Of a DNA stretch of 64,000 nucleotides, positions 50,680 through 62,934 are shown piece after piece. Position numbers and translations under genes: made by a program. The stretch spans positions 1 to 64,000 of the forward strand of contig JARHVA010005357.1 in assembly GCA_037957365.1 (NCBI GenBank). Reading direction: 5' to 3'. This DNA is from Torreya grandis (taxonomy: Eukaryota; Streptophyta; Pinopsida; Cupressales; Taxaceae). How positions within the stretch are numbered: the stretch's first letter is position 1; every line of letters starts with the position of its first letter. The notes beneath the pieces were generated by a model. That model ran no database searches. It was not told the origin of the DNA and saw only the letters and a list, made by a program, of their open reading frames with translations.

Positions 50680-51300
50680 GGGACTATAAGTCATGTTGCA
50701 TGTTTTAAATAGAGGTGGGTCAGTGGGTATAATATGCACTTGTCCATCATGTTCAAACTTGACACATCAATGCAAAGTTGAGGATACAAATGCCATAGCA
50801 TGTATCCAAGGTCATCTAACTAGTATGTTATATTGAAACTCTCCTTCCACAATGTAAAAGAGCTCAATAATAGTGAGGGGACCTACATGGATATGTAAGA
50901 CAATAATGCCCACCATAGTAGTTGTAGTATCATTAAAGGAACATAGTACCACATCAGTTTGAGACATGCAATTATCAAGAAGGGCTATTTATTTGTAGGC
51001 ATGGGTGGAAATAATATTAATACTAGCTCCTGCATTGATCATCACTCACTTGAAATGAGTTTGATCAATATATGTGGTAATAAATAGGGTATAATCTTGA
51101 TCTTTAAGTGTTGAAGTGTAATTTTTGAATCACTAAAAGAAATCAGGGAGATAAAATTAAGGGATCTGACCAAAGCTATAAGAGGTTGAGGATCATTTGA
51201 TTTTACCTCAATCACTTGCAAAACACTAATCAAATCTTGATAGTATTGGGATTATTTTTAGATTAACTCATATAGAGATATTTTCATAGGAGTTTGGTGA
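50680..51300 (-). pseudogene. E3 aspartic protease region (degenerate)
   Basis: On the minus strand the active-site loop reads MINAGASINIISTHAY (51002-51042), where the first residue of the D-x-G-A triad is Asn (AAT; a G-to-A change would explain it). Upstream are VLQVIEVKSNDPQPL and SLNFISL. Downstream are IVLHIHVGPLTIIELFYIVE and PWIHAMAF.SSTLH.CVKFEHDGQVHII, the standard protease end in Tat gypsy elements ('LGRPWIHA..A.PSTLHQ..KF'). The order within E3 is as expected between gag and RT. Confidence 0.85.
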
Positions 51301-53329
51301 AGCTATTTCACCATTGAGTTTTGAATAACATCTAAAGATTTTATTTTAGGAACACCAAAGATGGAAATCTTAGGATTATGAGGTGGAGTGTCTTTGGTGA
51401 AAGGATGATCCCAAGGAGCATCAACATTTTCCTTAGCTTTATCTTTTTGGTTTTGTGACCATGTGGTCATATTAGCTATATTGATTTGAAAATGTTGGTG
51501 AAGGAGGTGGTAAGGGGTTATGATGACATCTTTAGGTTTGAATTTAGGTGGAATTGTAGGAGGCACTACGGATGACAAAGGTTGAATAATAAGAAGGTTA
51601 ATGGTAGTATCACCAAAGAGAGTGTCGACATTAAAGTGTTGTCAAATGACTACTATGAGGGCTTTATAACTCTTAGTATCATGTCCAAGTGAATGATGAT
51701 ATAAACACACTTATGTATCATTAAACTAAGATGGTTTCATTCCAAGAGGACTATAATACTTAATGGGAGGAAGAGTTATTATGGAAGATTTCAATAATTG
51801 ATGTAGGAAAAAGCTTTAAGAGCCTACAAGTGGGCTCTTACTTGTTGTGCTAATAGGAGTAGACACCTTATTGTGTTTCGGTGCTAAAAATGTAATTTTA
51901 CATGGTGCTTTATTTGGTGATGGTGGAGTTACGTTTTTTTATATCATTTTCCTAGTGTTAGATATGAGAGGCCTACCAAATGGCAAAGGTAGGAGTGGAA
52001 GTAGCTTAACATTTTGTTTTACTTGGTTAGGCAATATTCCAACTAAGGTAGAGGGGTGTGGTCCCAAAATGGATGGTAAAGTTAAGGTTTGAATAAGGGA
52101 TCAATGGGATATAGGGGGATTAACATTCTTCTATAATTTAGGCCATGAAACTCTAACTTATGGTTGAGGAGTTAAATCTAATTTCACCTGTGGATGAATT
52201 ACATTACAAATAGGGTGTACACCTAAGGGTTTGATCTACTTTGATGAGGAAAATTCTTGTGAGGGTGAGGGTTCTAACATAGATGGCTAAACTTCAAGTG
52301 ATTTTGGTGAAGAAGATTTAGCTTTGTCAAAGACCTTAGGGTAAAGGGTAGTAAGGGGATTGGTGGTAAAGGTTGACATTTGTTGTGTTAGATAAGGAGT
52401 TTTTAGATGATCTCAAAATGCCACATGATCTAGCTTCATGGAGTCAGGAAATTATATACTTTTCACCAAACATGAGAAGGTTTTAGATGAAGTTGACATA
52501 AGCCTTATAGTTGCATCTTTAAAAGGCCATAGTGTTTAGGAAAGAGGGAAATTGTTGGTTTCTGCTACTTCAGGCCAAAGATGAGAAAGAACTGCAACAA
52601 GGTCCTCTTCAATAGAGATGGGAGAAGAGACATGGTCTGCCATGGGTAGAGGGGAGGTAGGTGAAGAAGTTTCCTCAAGAGGGTAAAGCATAGGTAATAT
52701 GGCTCCCTCAACATGTGGGTGAGTCATGGGTAAAGTATGATCCTCCATAGGTAAAAGAAGGGGTAAGAGTGGTATAATTAGAGTAGGCACAATAGGTCTC
52801 TCATTTATTAGGGGAGTAGATAATACTGACTCTTCTAAGTGTCAAGGTGGAGTGGGTGGGGTACTACTCTCTATAGGTGTAGGAGAAGTAGGTGAAGAAG
52901 GTTCTTCAAGAGGGTATAGTGTAAGAATGATGTCCCCTTCAGCATGTGGTTAAGGAATAGGTAGGGGGTGGTATTCAATTGGTAAGAGGATAGGTAATAT
53001 TGGTGCAAATGAAGTTGGCATTATATGCTCCTTAGATGGACAAAGGAGTGGTAAAGGGGGCTCTTCCTCTTGAGGGTGTGGAATGGGTGAGATAGGCTTT
53101 CCTACTTGAAGAAGAAGAACATGAAAAATAGATGCTACTAAATGTGGGGGAGGAATAAATGAAATAGATGTCTCCTATTGAGGGGAAGGTTAAACTAAAG
53201 GTAAAGGAAATACCATATTAACCATATGGATATTATGATCACCTAAGTTAGTTATGGACTGGACAATATTTTAATTTGTTGAATGGTTAGGAAAAGGGTG
53301 TTTGAACACATCCATGCTTTGATTATGGG
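51301..53329 (-). pseudogene. E3 proline-rich spacer between Gag and protease
   Basis: On the minus strand this reads as low-complexity proline-, serine- and leucine-rich sequence (for example LPLLLPMEDHTLPM, LEETSSPTSPLPMADHV), with several open frames of up to 91 codons. Two diverged tandem copies, 231 bp apart, start at 52661 and 52892 (gtgaagaag...cttcaagaggg), with a trace of a third near 53060. Such linkers are common in Tat Gag-Pol. No enzymatic motif is visible. Confidence 0.7.
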
Positions 53330-54450
53330 GTGAATTATGATTATCCAAGATGAGATCACCTCTATTAATCATATCTTGAACAATTTTATTGAGTGTCTTA
53401 CACTTATTAGAATTACGGCCTTTAACTCGATGGTAACCACAAAACTCATCTTCCTTATACTAGGTTGGGATATGATAGGAAGGGTCAAACTGTATAGGAG
53501 GTTTGATCTGAAGAAGGGTTATGACACCTTGTTGTAAGATTTTCTCCAAGATGGATGTATATGACTCCTTGATGGGAGTGTATTATCTTTGTTCATACCA
53601 TTTTTATAATTACTTGGTCAGATTTTGGGAAGTCAAGGAATTTGATTGGTTTATGGTTGTGAAATAGGTTGACTTAGTGAACATGACATTGGTAGAGCCT
53701 TTAGATTTTTGGTTAGAGGGAGAATTTTTATAGGAGGATTCATTTGACTTGGAATTTGGATTCTTACTATGCATCTTGACTTTGCCTTCATCTTTAGCAT
53801 GAACCTCGAGTTTTCATGCCATTGTAAAGGCCTCATAAAATGTACAAAAAGTTTATACCCAGAGTGTGGATGAGATGTGCTTATCACATGCCCTTGAGAA
53901 AATATCAATAACCTCAAGTTGGGGTAAGGAGAAGGAGAGTTTATTGATCAAGATTCTCCAATGATTGACAAAATATGCAATAGACTAGTCATCAAATTAT
54001 CTGATAGAATAAAGGTCTGTTATAGAAACCTTCTTAGAAATGTTAATAGAGAAATGGTTTAGGAATATTTGTGTGAGTTGGGTAAATGATAAAAGGGAGT
54101 GATGAGGTATAGATCTATACCAATCCAAGGAAGAACTTTAAAATACAAAGGGAAAGTGTGAAGTAGTAACGCATCATCATGCCATATTAAATAACAAGCA
54201 TGTCTAAAGGCTCACAAGTGTTGTTTTGGGTCCTTTATACTCTAAAAATGAGTAAATGTAGGGAGTTCCCATTGGCTTGGATAAGTGAGAATAGGCATAG
54301 AAGGGTGGATTGGTTCATTACATATCTGATCATAAGATAACACATTCTTTAAACCAAAAATAGATGTCTCTAGATTAGACATCTTGTCCATCAGCATCTT
54401 AATGAGGTTTGGAGGGGGTTTGGGGGATACCTCCTAAGTTATAAGGAAGC
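53330..54450 (-). pseudogene. gag: E3 gag with CxxxH...C zinc-binding relic (degenerate)
   Basis: Minus-strand Gag. The core has SSSLDWYRSIPHHSL, SFTQLTQIFLNHFS and ISKKVSITDLYSIR.FDD (about 53960-54120), the usual 'WY..L....I.sF..L...F...F' pattern. PQLEVIDIF and KHISSTLW follow. A zinc-binding segment, EFCGYHRVKGRNSNKCKTL, lies at about 53403-53450 and mirrors the 'KFC.YH...GH.T..C..L' box of Tat elements, with the second His replaced by Arg. It should package element RNA in a live copy. Confidence 0.85.
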
Positions 54451-56456
54451 TAATAGGAAGTAGAGGGAGTGTATGACATAGCTTGATAAGATTGTGTTGG
54501 GGAAACATAAGGATAGTGAATTATAGGCTAGGGTGTGGAAAGAAAATGGACTTGTCCCATTAGGTTGGAAACTATGCCTTGGTTTGTTGTTATTACAAGT
54601 TGGATTATTGGCATGGTTAGACTAGATGAAGGGTGAGTCATAAATCAGGTAATTATAGGCACAAGGGTAGATGGAATAGGTACCAATAAATTCTATAATG
54701 GGGTGTGACTTGACTGAACTGGTTGTGGTTGTGAAAGTGGGAAAGTCACACCAGGGTTTAGGTGGGATTGGGCAGTTGGAAATGCTACACTTTGGGCATT
54801 ATTTATAGTTAGGTTACTCATAAAATTGGTGGTTTGGGTAACCATAGAGAAAATAGTGGAAGCAATTAAAACTAAGGTTATCTCCATTAGAGAGGTTGGC
54901 ATACCATATATTGGGTCACCGAAAGAATTATAGGTTTGGCTCATAGCAAGGTAATGTTAAAGGACTGCCACATTATGATCAAGAAATTTAGCAAAATCTT
55001 GATCTCCCTCAGGCATAATGGGAATTTGGTTAGGTTTGAGAGTATGCTCTATATCTGATATATGCTCCATGATAAAATTGGAAGTGAGAGGAGAAGGTGG
55101 AAGTGGTTTCTAGCTTGCATAATCAACAAGAATCTTAGCTTGAGCTTGTTTCAATATAATGCAAGAGTAAGTATAAATAGTCTTACTACCATATATTATA
55201 AGTAGGATAAGGAAAAACCAAGTTTTAGTATAGGTAAATGGGTTATTTTAGCTTTCTATTTTGAGAAAATGAAATTACACAGTCATTGATGTCGGTCATT
55301 TGATCAGTGTCAATATAAAATGTTTATCAATGTCAGTGGTTTAACCAATGTTGGTAGGTAAAATCTATCGATGCCAATAGGGTTAACTGATGTCAGTCAC
55401 TATAATATCTTGGCAGATGAAAATATAATGTTTTAAGAACTTAGAAGTTGAAACTAGGTAGAATAGTGAATGTAAGAGTTCTATGTAAAAAGGAAGAACA
55501 CTCAAAAAACTTGAGATAATAGGTTATACCAATTGAGTATTAAGAATAGTATTGATTTTTTGAATCAATAATAAAATGTCCTTACCAACTCCAAAATATA
55601 GAAGGAAATAGAAAATTAGAAAAAGAACATAAATCTAATAACTATTAAGTCCTAGAGATTAATTTTTAGTCGCATGTTGGCTTATTCCTTAATCAAATAG
55701 TGAGAAGAGAATTTGGTTATCAAAGGTACTAGAAATCAATCTAGATCTAATTTCAAGTTAGTTTTAGTGCTCAAGAGGAAATCCATGTTAGACTAGGTAT
55801 GTGGCTTGTTATAGGAGCTTGCTCTCCACACTTTATGAACCTAGAGCTGAGCCAAGCCGCTTAGCCAAAATATATCGTATGTCTAGAGATTATACTCTAC
55901 TAGAGAATGGAGTGGGTTCTCCCCTTGGTTGTGAAATCCAAGAAGGAGAGATGGGTAGGGTAAGGTGATCCACCAGGTGATGAAATCTTGATGGGCCTTT
56001 TCTCATGTGAGTTTAGATGTTTGTTTGTGTGAATGCGGTTTGGTTTTGTAACATAGGTGAACTATAATTTATTCAAAATGCTTGTAGTTAAGTATGTGAG
56101 TTAATATGCAACAAGCAAATAATGAAATGCAGTAAGTTTCAAACCCAAATCTGAAATGTTTAGATTCAAATGAAAACAAAGATGAAATAGGAAGAGTATG
56201 AATTTTGGTATCTTAATGTGCATGCAAGAATAAGTAAAGAAGAGATTCTCTATTTTTTTAAAAAGAAAATGATAAATTGCTTTTAAAAGAAAAGAGAAAA
56301 GAAAGAAAATTTTAGTTTAATACTCTTTAAACATAAAATAAGATATTGAATTTTTCATTTTAAGAGAAAAGAGGAAGAAGTACAAGAAATAAAATTTTCA
56401 CTATAATGCACCTATATGAATGCTTAAAAAAAGAAATGAACCCAAGGAAAACTCTA
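54451..56456 (-). other. E3 gag N-terminal part and 5' leader
   Basis: The part near 54693-54944 (minus strand, 83 open codons, PTSLMEITLVLIAST, PLSQPQPVQSSH) probably belongs to the N-terminal, Gln/Pro-rich end of Gag. From about 54950 to the PBS there is no clear frame. A GATGTCGGT-like cluster lies at about 55284-55410. Confidence 0.6.
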
Positions 56457-56475
56457 GGGTCCACCAGGTATGCCA
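56457..56475 (-). other. E3 primer binding site
   Basis: The minus strand reads TGGCATACCTGGTGGACCC, four bases from the 5' LTR. It begins TGG, as needed to pair with a tRNA 3' CCA end, and resembles the TGGCAYGCC-GGTGGGACC type I recall from plant Tat elements. The exact tRNA is not assigned. Confidence 0.72.
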
Positions 56476-56479
56476 AAAA

Positions 56480-57991
56480 TGTTTCACTAAATTTTGTCTA
56501 TTTTAAGTCTAAAGGAAAATAGAAAGAAGGATGGGGATAAGTGATTAGAAAGAACCCAAATTGTTTTGAGCACCGTATCTAGATGTTGTGAGCACTCCTC
56601 TTTAGTTTTGGAGGATTACCTATAAGTAAGAAATCACTACCATAAGATGTTTGTTAGTAGTTATATGAGTGGGATACCAAGCTACGTTCTTGTTCTAAGA
56701 AGTGTGAAACTTATTTAGATATGATAGTCTACTTTTGAGAGAGAAAAGAATAATAAATAATTGAAAGAGAGGTAAAGATAGAGTGAAAGAGAGATAAGAT
56801 TACCATTATTAACAACTTATATGCAGTAGAGAGTGATAAGGTGCAGGTGATGTACTATATTTGTATTTTAGAAGTTATTTGGGTAGGTCTTGAAGAGGTT
56901 AGGGAACCCATAGTCACTGATGTCGATAGGGTAGTTACTAATATTAGTTATAATATCGAGGTTGGTAGTGAGGTGATCAATGTCGGTTAGGTTGTCAAGG
57001 TCGATAAGGTCAATAATTGTCTAGGAGCTTTCAAAAGGCTTTTCTAGGTTTGGGAAATGGTTTAGATCAGGTCTAACAGGTTGGGAGAGTTATGAGAGAG
57101 AGATTATGGTTTGGGTAGATCTAGTTAGAGGTTTAGGTGTGTCAAGTTAAGGGGAAACAAGTGAGGAAGCTTTGTAACTCCCTCACAAGGGTTCAGTTAG
57201 AAGTGCATAAAATAATGCATAATAGATATAAAGAAATAACAGAATAGATGTTTAAAAGACCTACAGGATGAGTGATATACTTAGTTGTGGTTACCAAATG
57301 ATATGTGATAGATTGATGGTCCATATCAATGAGTTTAAACCTAAGAACCTGAATAGAGAGAATAAGTAGGTGTTTTCGATCCTCAAGAACTCAATTGTTG
57401 ATCATGATTGACTTATGAAAAATGACTGTAAGCTAAGATGTCAAAAATAAAATGCCTAGAGCTTGAATGTGAGTAAGAATGAATTTTATTAATTTTTGTT
57501 GACCTGAACTTTAGGTTAGATTTTGGCTTATATTTCTGACATCGGTGAGCCTACCGATGTTGGTTGTGGGTTGACCAACATTGATGGCTATGTAATAGGT
57601 AAACCCTTACTATTTTTGGCCTATTTTCTATTATATTTTGTGCCAAGTGTGACACCCATTATAAAATCATAAAAATAAGGGGTTAGGAAAGAGGTAATTG
57701 ATTAGGAATTTTTTTTAGAAGTGGGAATAAGTCTTGGGTAGTTAGGATGAGGGGACCAGGGTTTGAGGTGACTCATCAAGTGAGAATTAGTCATAAGGCA
57801 AGGTGGCCAAGTAAGATGGAAATATGGATTTTTAATTAAGTTAATTAAGTATTTTAAATTAATTAAATGTGTGAGGGGTAAAATCATGGGTTAGGGAGAT
57901 TTATTATTATTATTATTATTTAAAGGGGCTTAAGGGGGGTCGCAACATAGGGAGTTACACATGTGTGTGTGATGTAATTTTGGTGTCTACA
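56480..57991 (-). repeat. E3 5' LTR (1512 bp)
   Basis: Plus-strand ends TGTTTCACTAA...GTCTACA. Longer than the 3' LTR by a ~100 bp segment at about 57500-57600 that itself contains ccgatgttggttgtgg. A further motif cluster lies at about 56925-57010. A (TTA)n run near 57901-57920 is longer than in the other LTR. Confidence 0.92.
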
Positions 57992-57996
57992 ACAGT
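57992..57996. other. E3 target site duplication, right (ACAGT)
   Basis: Pairs with TCAGT at 40187-40191 (one mismatch). Confidence 0.65.
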
Positions 57997-60455
57997 CTCA
58001 AAGGAATAAAAAGCAAAGTTGGATTTTTTATCATTTAAAGAGGAGAATACAATTTTTATTAGGTAACGAAAATGTAAACATGGTGTTTTAACCCCATATC
58101 ACCCTATAGGTGTCCAAGAACTCCAATTTTTATATTTGTCCAATTAGGACTTAAAGCTTGTTTGAAGGCCTATTGCACCAAAAGGCACTCTTAGACCTTC
58201 TAATGCAAGGTGACTTCATGAAGATATTCTATGTTATTTTATAGGTTTCATACAAGTTTTTTACATAAAATAAGATCAATGGGAAGGTCAATTTGTCCTT
58301 TGGAGTAATTCAATTTTTTAAGGCCTAAGACACCCAATTTTAGCCCCTCTTCAGATGCTTATATCTTTCACAAAATGAGGAGTTAGTCCAGATGCTTCTA
58401 GTATGTTTTTATTACCCCTATGTAATTGAAATTAATTATGTATTGAGGTTTGATAAGGTCCTAAGTTTTATGAACAATCGATAAGATCATAAGCATGTCT
58501 ATAATGTTTGCAAACCCTATAGGTAATTATCTTTACATATGTTTATTTTTATAAATTATACATGTGAGCCCAATATTTTAAGGGATTTTGAAGGTGTATA
58601 TGTACTAGATATCAATGGTAAGAAGTTTTGGAATGGGAGTCTGAATTTCCTAGATAATTATTTTGAAGGTGAGCTTGTTTGAGCTACAAAAGGAGCTTTT
58701 TGACCAATTTTGTGCTTCTAGACTCATAAGTCCATAAAATGGACTAGAATCACTTAGAAACCACCTAAAGTGTGTATATGATTCCATCAAGCTCGTGTAC
58801 AACCTATTGTGTAGTAGACTTTAGTATGTTTGGGTGCTTAGGAGGTCCAAAATGGCTCAAAATGCTATTTTTGCAGATATTCAATGAAATAAATGGTCTA
58901 ATGCCATTAAAGATACCTAATATGGCCTAAAACATCATTATATGGCACTTGGATCCCTTTCCAAGGGCTTTTATGTTTTCTTAGTTAGATAAATGGTCTA
59001 AAATTCAAATTTTTTGACATTTTATGGATTGTTATAGGTTTAATGGTGATTTCCAACATTGTTACAGGTCTAGAATGTTGTCCAAATCTTCATTTTATTC
59101 CTCATATGCATGATATAGATGTTTTTAGGTCTTATATACATCTAGAGTTGGTTCTTATTCTACCAACTAGTCTTGGGAGTAGGTTTCAGGGCAACTAGTT
59201 GAAGGTGGCTCAAGCTTGAGCCCTCCATCAATGGAGTCTATGAGAGTTGAAGGTTTCATGGAGTTTATTGTAGGTTAGAGGATAAAATTTAAATTAAAAA
59301 TATAATAATACATCAAAATTAAAAATCCAAGAGATAACCTCCATGGTCAATTAAGCATCATATTCTAAGGTTCACTAACCATTTGCCAAATGATTCTAGA
59401 AAAGCAAGTGGAGGGGGGGGGCATGAAAGTCCAAGAGAGAGAAGTTTCAAAGTTGGGAAGATAATTGGAACATTAAATTGGTTTTCAAATTATTTGGAGA
59501 CTTTTCCCTTGTGAGTGGATCATGACATCATCATCCTCAAATGTTTGTGTCTTCTAGTCTGTTTCTAAGCCAATGAGAGGGCTTGAAGACTCTTTGGACT
59601 AATGAGGGTTATTTTTTTGAGGAAAAATTACTGATAATTTACCTAAAGGTGGTTGAGACCCTATGAAAGGTGGTTGTGTCTCACTTATTTATTTCTAAGT
59701 TTTTGATTCTCCTCTCTCTCTCTCTTCCCCTTTTCTCCTATATCTCCCACTTCTCCCCCATTTTGTAAAGATATTTTTATTTGAAAAGGAAAAACCCTAT
59801 AAAAATTTGTAATAACTTTTGAAGAAATAAATACCATTTTTCACATATCTCTTAACTCTAACTTGTGTTTAAGAATCTTGTGTACATTGGCTTTGTGAAG
59901 AAGTGTTCTTCCATGTCTATTGCCCTTCTTTCTTGCCTCTTTTTAAGTGTTTTCAATCAACTTTTAGGTTTGAACTTGAAATTATTATACCATTGATGGA
60001 TGCTTGGTGTGAGTTTTATAACTCATCTTTTCTTCATTTATTTCTTAGTGAACATAGTTTAAGAAATACTTATGCACATTAGCTATTTTGTGAGGTTATG
60101 TGAGCAAAGATTGTCTTATGTTGAATTAGTGTTTGTTTTAAGCTTATTAGAGTGTCATTTAATCTATTTCATCACCCTTTTAGTGTTATTATCATACTAT
60201 ACCCCCTTTCTATCCTTTTTCCAAGTATAAGTATTAGTTTAGGTGATTTATCTAGATGAATCCAATCTTCTTCAGAGGTTCAACTTCATTACAAGATACC
60301 CACAACCTAAGGTTTCTCTAATATTGTAGCTGGGAGTGAGAGAACCTAAAGACTCTTCTACAATGGTGAAATTATATGATACAATAGTACCAATTTATAG
60401 AACTCTTCTAAAAATTTGTATATGAATCATGTAGTTGTGAATTTTTGTCCAATTT
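57997..60455. other. Unassigned AT-rich DNA, no gene seen
   Basis: I read both strands without finding a domain or a coding-like frame. Small items: a run of nine G at about 59413-59421 and a (CT)n tract at about 59713-59726. It could be old transposon sequence decayed beyond recognition. Confidence 0.55.
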
Positions 60456-60690
60456 GTAAAATGTGTAAGTATGGAGATCATGTTTCCATAAAATGACTCC
60501 ACTATAATCACAACATAAAAACTAGCATAAGTGTGGAGGAAATGTTTTCAAAAAAATGCCCCCACTATATATCTAAAATTTGGAAATGGTGTAAGTGTAG
60601 AAAATATGCTCCAAAACATGCCCTCACTACAATCTAAATATGGGAATAAATGTGGAAGCCATGCCTCTATAGCAGCCCCAAGTAATATTT
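60456..60690. repeat. ~62 bp minisatellite, array 1 (about four units)
   Basis: Units built on 'gtgtaagtgtggagnacatg..tccanaaaatgccccCactataatctaaaat' have anchors near 60467, 60529, 60593 and 60648, spacing 62, 64 and 55. Units are diverged. The 30 bases ahead of the array (ttttgtccaatttgtaaaatg) also match those ahead of array 2. Confidence 0.85.
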
Positions 60691-60699
60691 CCCCCTTTT

Positions 60700-62067
60700 G
60701 AGGTGATGGGAAGTATAAAATGGTATTTAATTTACCTTAAAAGAATAAGATAATAATATACTTTATGTTTAACCATGTATAATATAGGAGTGGAATCTCT
60801 AATTAGATATATCATTAAAGTGTACAAATTATGATCACATCAATGCCTAAGATGCATTATATAGATCATGGAAACCTCTAGAGAGTAACAATATAACCTC
60901 AACTAGAAATCAATCATATGTGTAAGAGAAAAAAACAACAAATAAAAATATAATGGTCTGAGGAGACTGTAAATATGGGGCATGTTCAAATACCACACAA
61001 TCTAAGGAACATGATTTAGTCAAATGTCTATAGAATAAATCATGACATATTCAAATGTCCATATAACAAATAATGATATATTTAAATGTCAAAGAGGAAA
61101 ATAAAGGCCCCAAAAATTGGTTTAGTAGGCTCATAGTGTTGAGATAAATTCAAATAACCATCTATAAATTGGTGTAACCTACATATTCACTAATTTGAAG
61201 ATTTCCTCAAACTCATGTAGTTATGCCCTACACATGGGCATGTGTGTGTATGAGGATGCAATGTGTGATAATAAGGCACATAGAGTGACCTAGTTCATAA
61301 CTTGGAAAATATGGATCATGGTATGTTCATTTATTAATTCAAACATGTATATGTGTTTTCCCTATGACTAATATGGAAGTAGAGTAAAATAGGGAATATT
61401 TGATCACTTTAATGCTTAATTGAATGATTTTGGTATTTTTCCTTTTGAGTTGTTTGGTTTATGTTAAGTGAGGAATGAAATAGGATTGATCATGCATATA
61501 TACTAATATTTTTCTTAAATATCCTGAATTAAAACACTTAGGACAACCATAGGTATATGTTTCATTTGTAAAATAGATGAATTTAGGGCATTAGATATTT
61601 ACTTTGAGATAGGACACTTGCATTGACATAGGCCTCTGACTAATATGCAAGGGTCTAGGTAGATGGAAAATAGGCACATGTTTAAAACTTATAGAAATAG
61701 AAGATAATTATGTTTCTAACATTCTAAGAATGATATAAAGTCTGAATCATTATAATATCAATTTTTGGACTAAGAGATAGACAATTTGTCATAGATAGAT
61801 AGTGTATGCAAGCATTTCAGTAGCAAAAAGGATCTATAAGTTGAAGCTACATCCATGATATGTATTTTCCAAGTGTACAAGACTAAGTTGATATATAATT
61901 TAGAAATAGTGTCTACATTTTCCCACCTTTGTACCTAGGTGTGTATAACACACCTTGCCTTTGAATGAGTCCAAATTAGGTAATTTTTTGGTGACTAACA
62001 TGTAACCAAGAACATGTTACAGTATATAATAATTGTATATAATCTAAAATTAAATCATTGAAAATAC
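60700..62067. other. Unassigned AT-rich DNA, no gene seen
   Basis: No domain or coherent frame on either strand. No repeat with the rest of the window was noticed apart from the flanking minisatellite. Confidence 0.55.
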
Positions 62068-62197
62068 TAAAACAAGGTTGAGAAGTACACCCATTAATCG
62101 ATGTAACTAACTTGCCTTTTAGAAATTTGATTTGAAAAGATGGATGATTATGAACCATTAGAGCAAAGATTAGGAAAAATAAAAATCTTCAAAGTGA

Positions 62198-62230
<33 letters not shown>

Positions 62231-62363
62231 TATTCACTTTGAAGATTTTTATTTTTCCTAATCTTTGCTCTAATGGTTCATAATCATCCATCTTTTCAAA
62301 TCAAATTTCTAAAAGGCAAGTTAGTTACATCGATTAATGGGTGTACTTCTCAACCTTGTTTTA
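62068..62363. repeat. Perfect 133 bp inverted repeat with 30 bp TA/GA loop
   Basis: Left arm 62068-62200 and right arm 62231-62363 are exact reverse complements over 133 bases (checked block by block). The 30-base spacer is (TA)n(GA)n. Directly after the right arm, the innermost 21 bases of the left arm (taaaaatcttcaaagtgaata, 62180-62200) recur in direct orientation at 62362-62382 and run into a long TA tract. The two arms encode the same 33-residue open stretch on opposite strands, which is a by-product of the symmetry. Confidence 0.97.
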
Positions 62364-62380
62364 AAAATCTTCAAAGTGAA

Positions 62381-62382
<2 letters not shown>

Positions 62383-62478
<96 letters not shown>
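62383..62478. repeat. (TA)n tract with CATA interruptions
   Basis: About 95 bases of TA repeat broken by occasional 'tacata' steps, beginning at the end of the direct repeat that follows the inverted repeat. Confidence 0.95.
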
Positions 62479-62479
<1 letters not shown>

Positions 62480-62934
62480 TGTAGGACACATGCCCCCAAA
62501 CTTACATAAAAGGTGAGCTTCTACCTGATAGTTGAGATTAACTCAATCATGCAACCCAATCATACTTATAACCTAGTGAGTGTGAGTGAACCAAGATAAC
62601 TCACACTATAAATCCATTGAGATTAGATTATTTAATCAAGTTCAACCTAAAAAATTTTAAATATTGAGTGATTTACTCATATAGAAAATACTAAAAAGTG
62701 AACCAACTATTGTAGTTGATTAGCTCAATATAGTCTATAACAATCCAACCTAATGAGCTAAAGTCTGTAGAAGTGTTTTGAAATATAAAATATGATTTGA
62801 TTTTGAAATTTAGGTTCCCTTTGCATAAAATATGCACCTTATGTATGTCTCATTATAAAATATAGGTATAATAATCGTATCAATGTATAAAATTCTACCA
62901 CAACTATGTATCTAAATCATATAATTATTATTTT
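62479..62934. other. Unassigned AT-rich DNA
   Basis: About 450 bases between the TA tract and minisatellite array 2, with nothing recognisable. Confidence 0.5.

Larger units (their letters stand above)
40192..57991 (-). mobile_element. E3: Tat-like Ty3/gypsy element with antisense PMD ORF (17.8 kb)
   Basis: Minus-strand element with LTRs 56480-57991 (5') and 40192-41597 (3') and a PBS at 56457-56475. The domain order is gag (about 53330-54450), proline-rich spacer (about 51600-53300), protease (about 50700-51230), RT, RNase H, aRNH and integrase (about 46650-49720). A plus-strand plant mobile domain ORF (about 43590-44480) follows, then the PPT and 3' LTR. Order and motifs fit the Tat lineage. 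A 135-base LTR sample shows about 14 differences (about 10%). At 17.8 kb it is long, in the range known for Ogre/Tat giants. All frames are broken. Confidence 0.92.

Noticed and set aside
60456..60690. CRISPR-like array
   Set aside because: Units are contiguous and diverged with no unique spacers between identical repeats, in plant DNA; this is a minisatellite.
57997..62067. Host gene or exon in the unassigned right-hand region
   Set aside because: I found no frame with conserved-looking composition, no recognisable domain and no convincing splice-flanked open stretches; splice-site consensus alone would be guesswork.
61976..62509. Two near-identical short proteins on opposite strands (61976-62158 and 62273-62509)
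   Set aside because: They are the two arms of the perfect inverted repeat read outward; the right one runs into TA repeats. Not genes.
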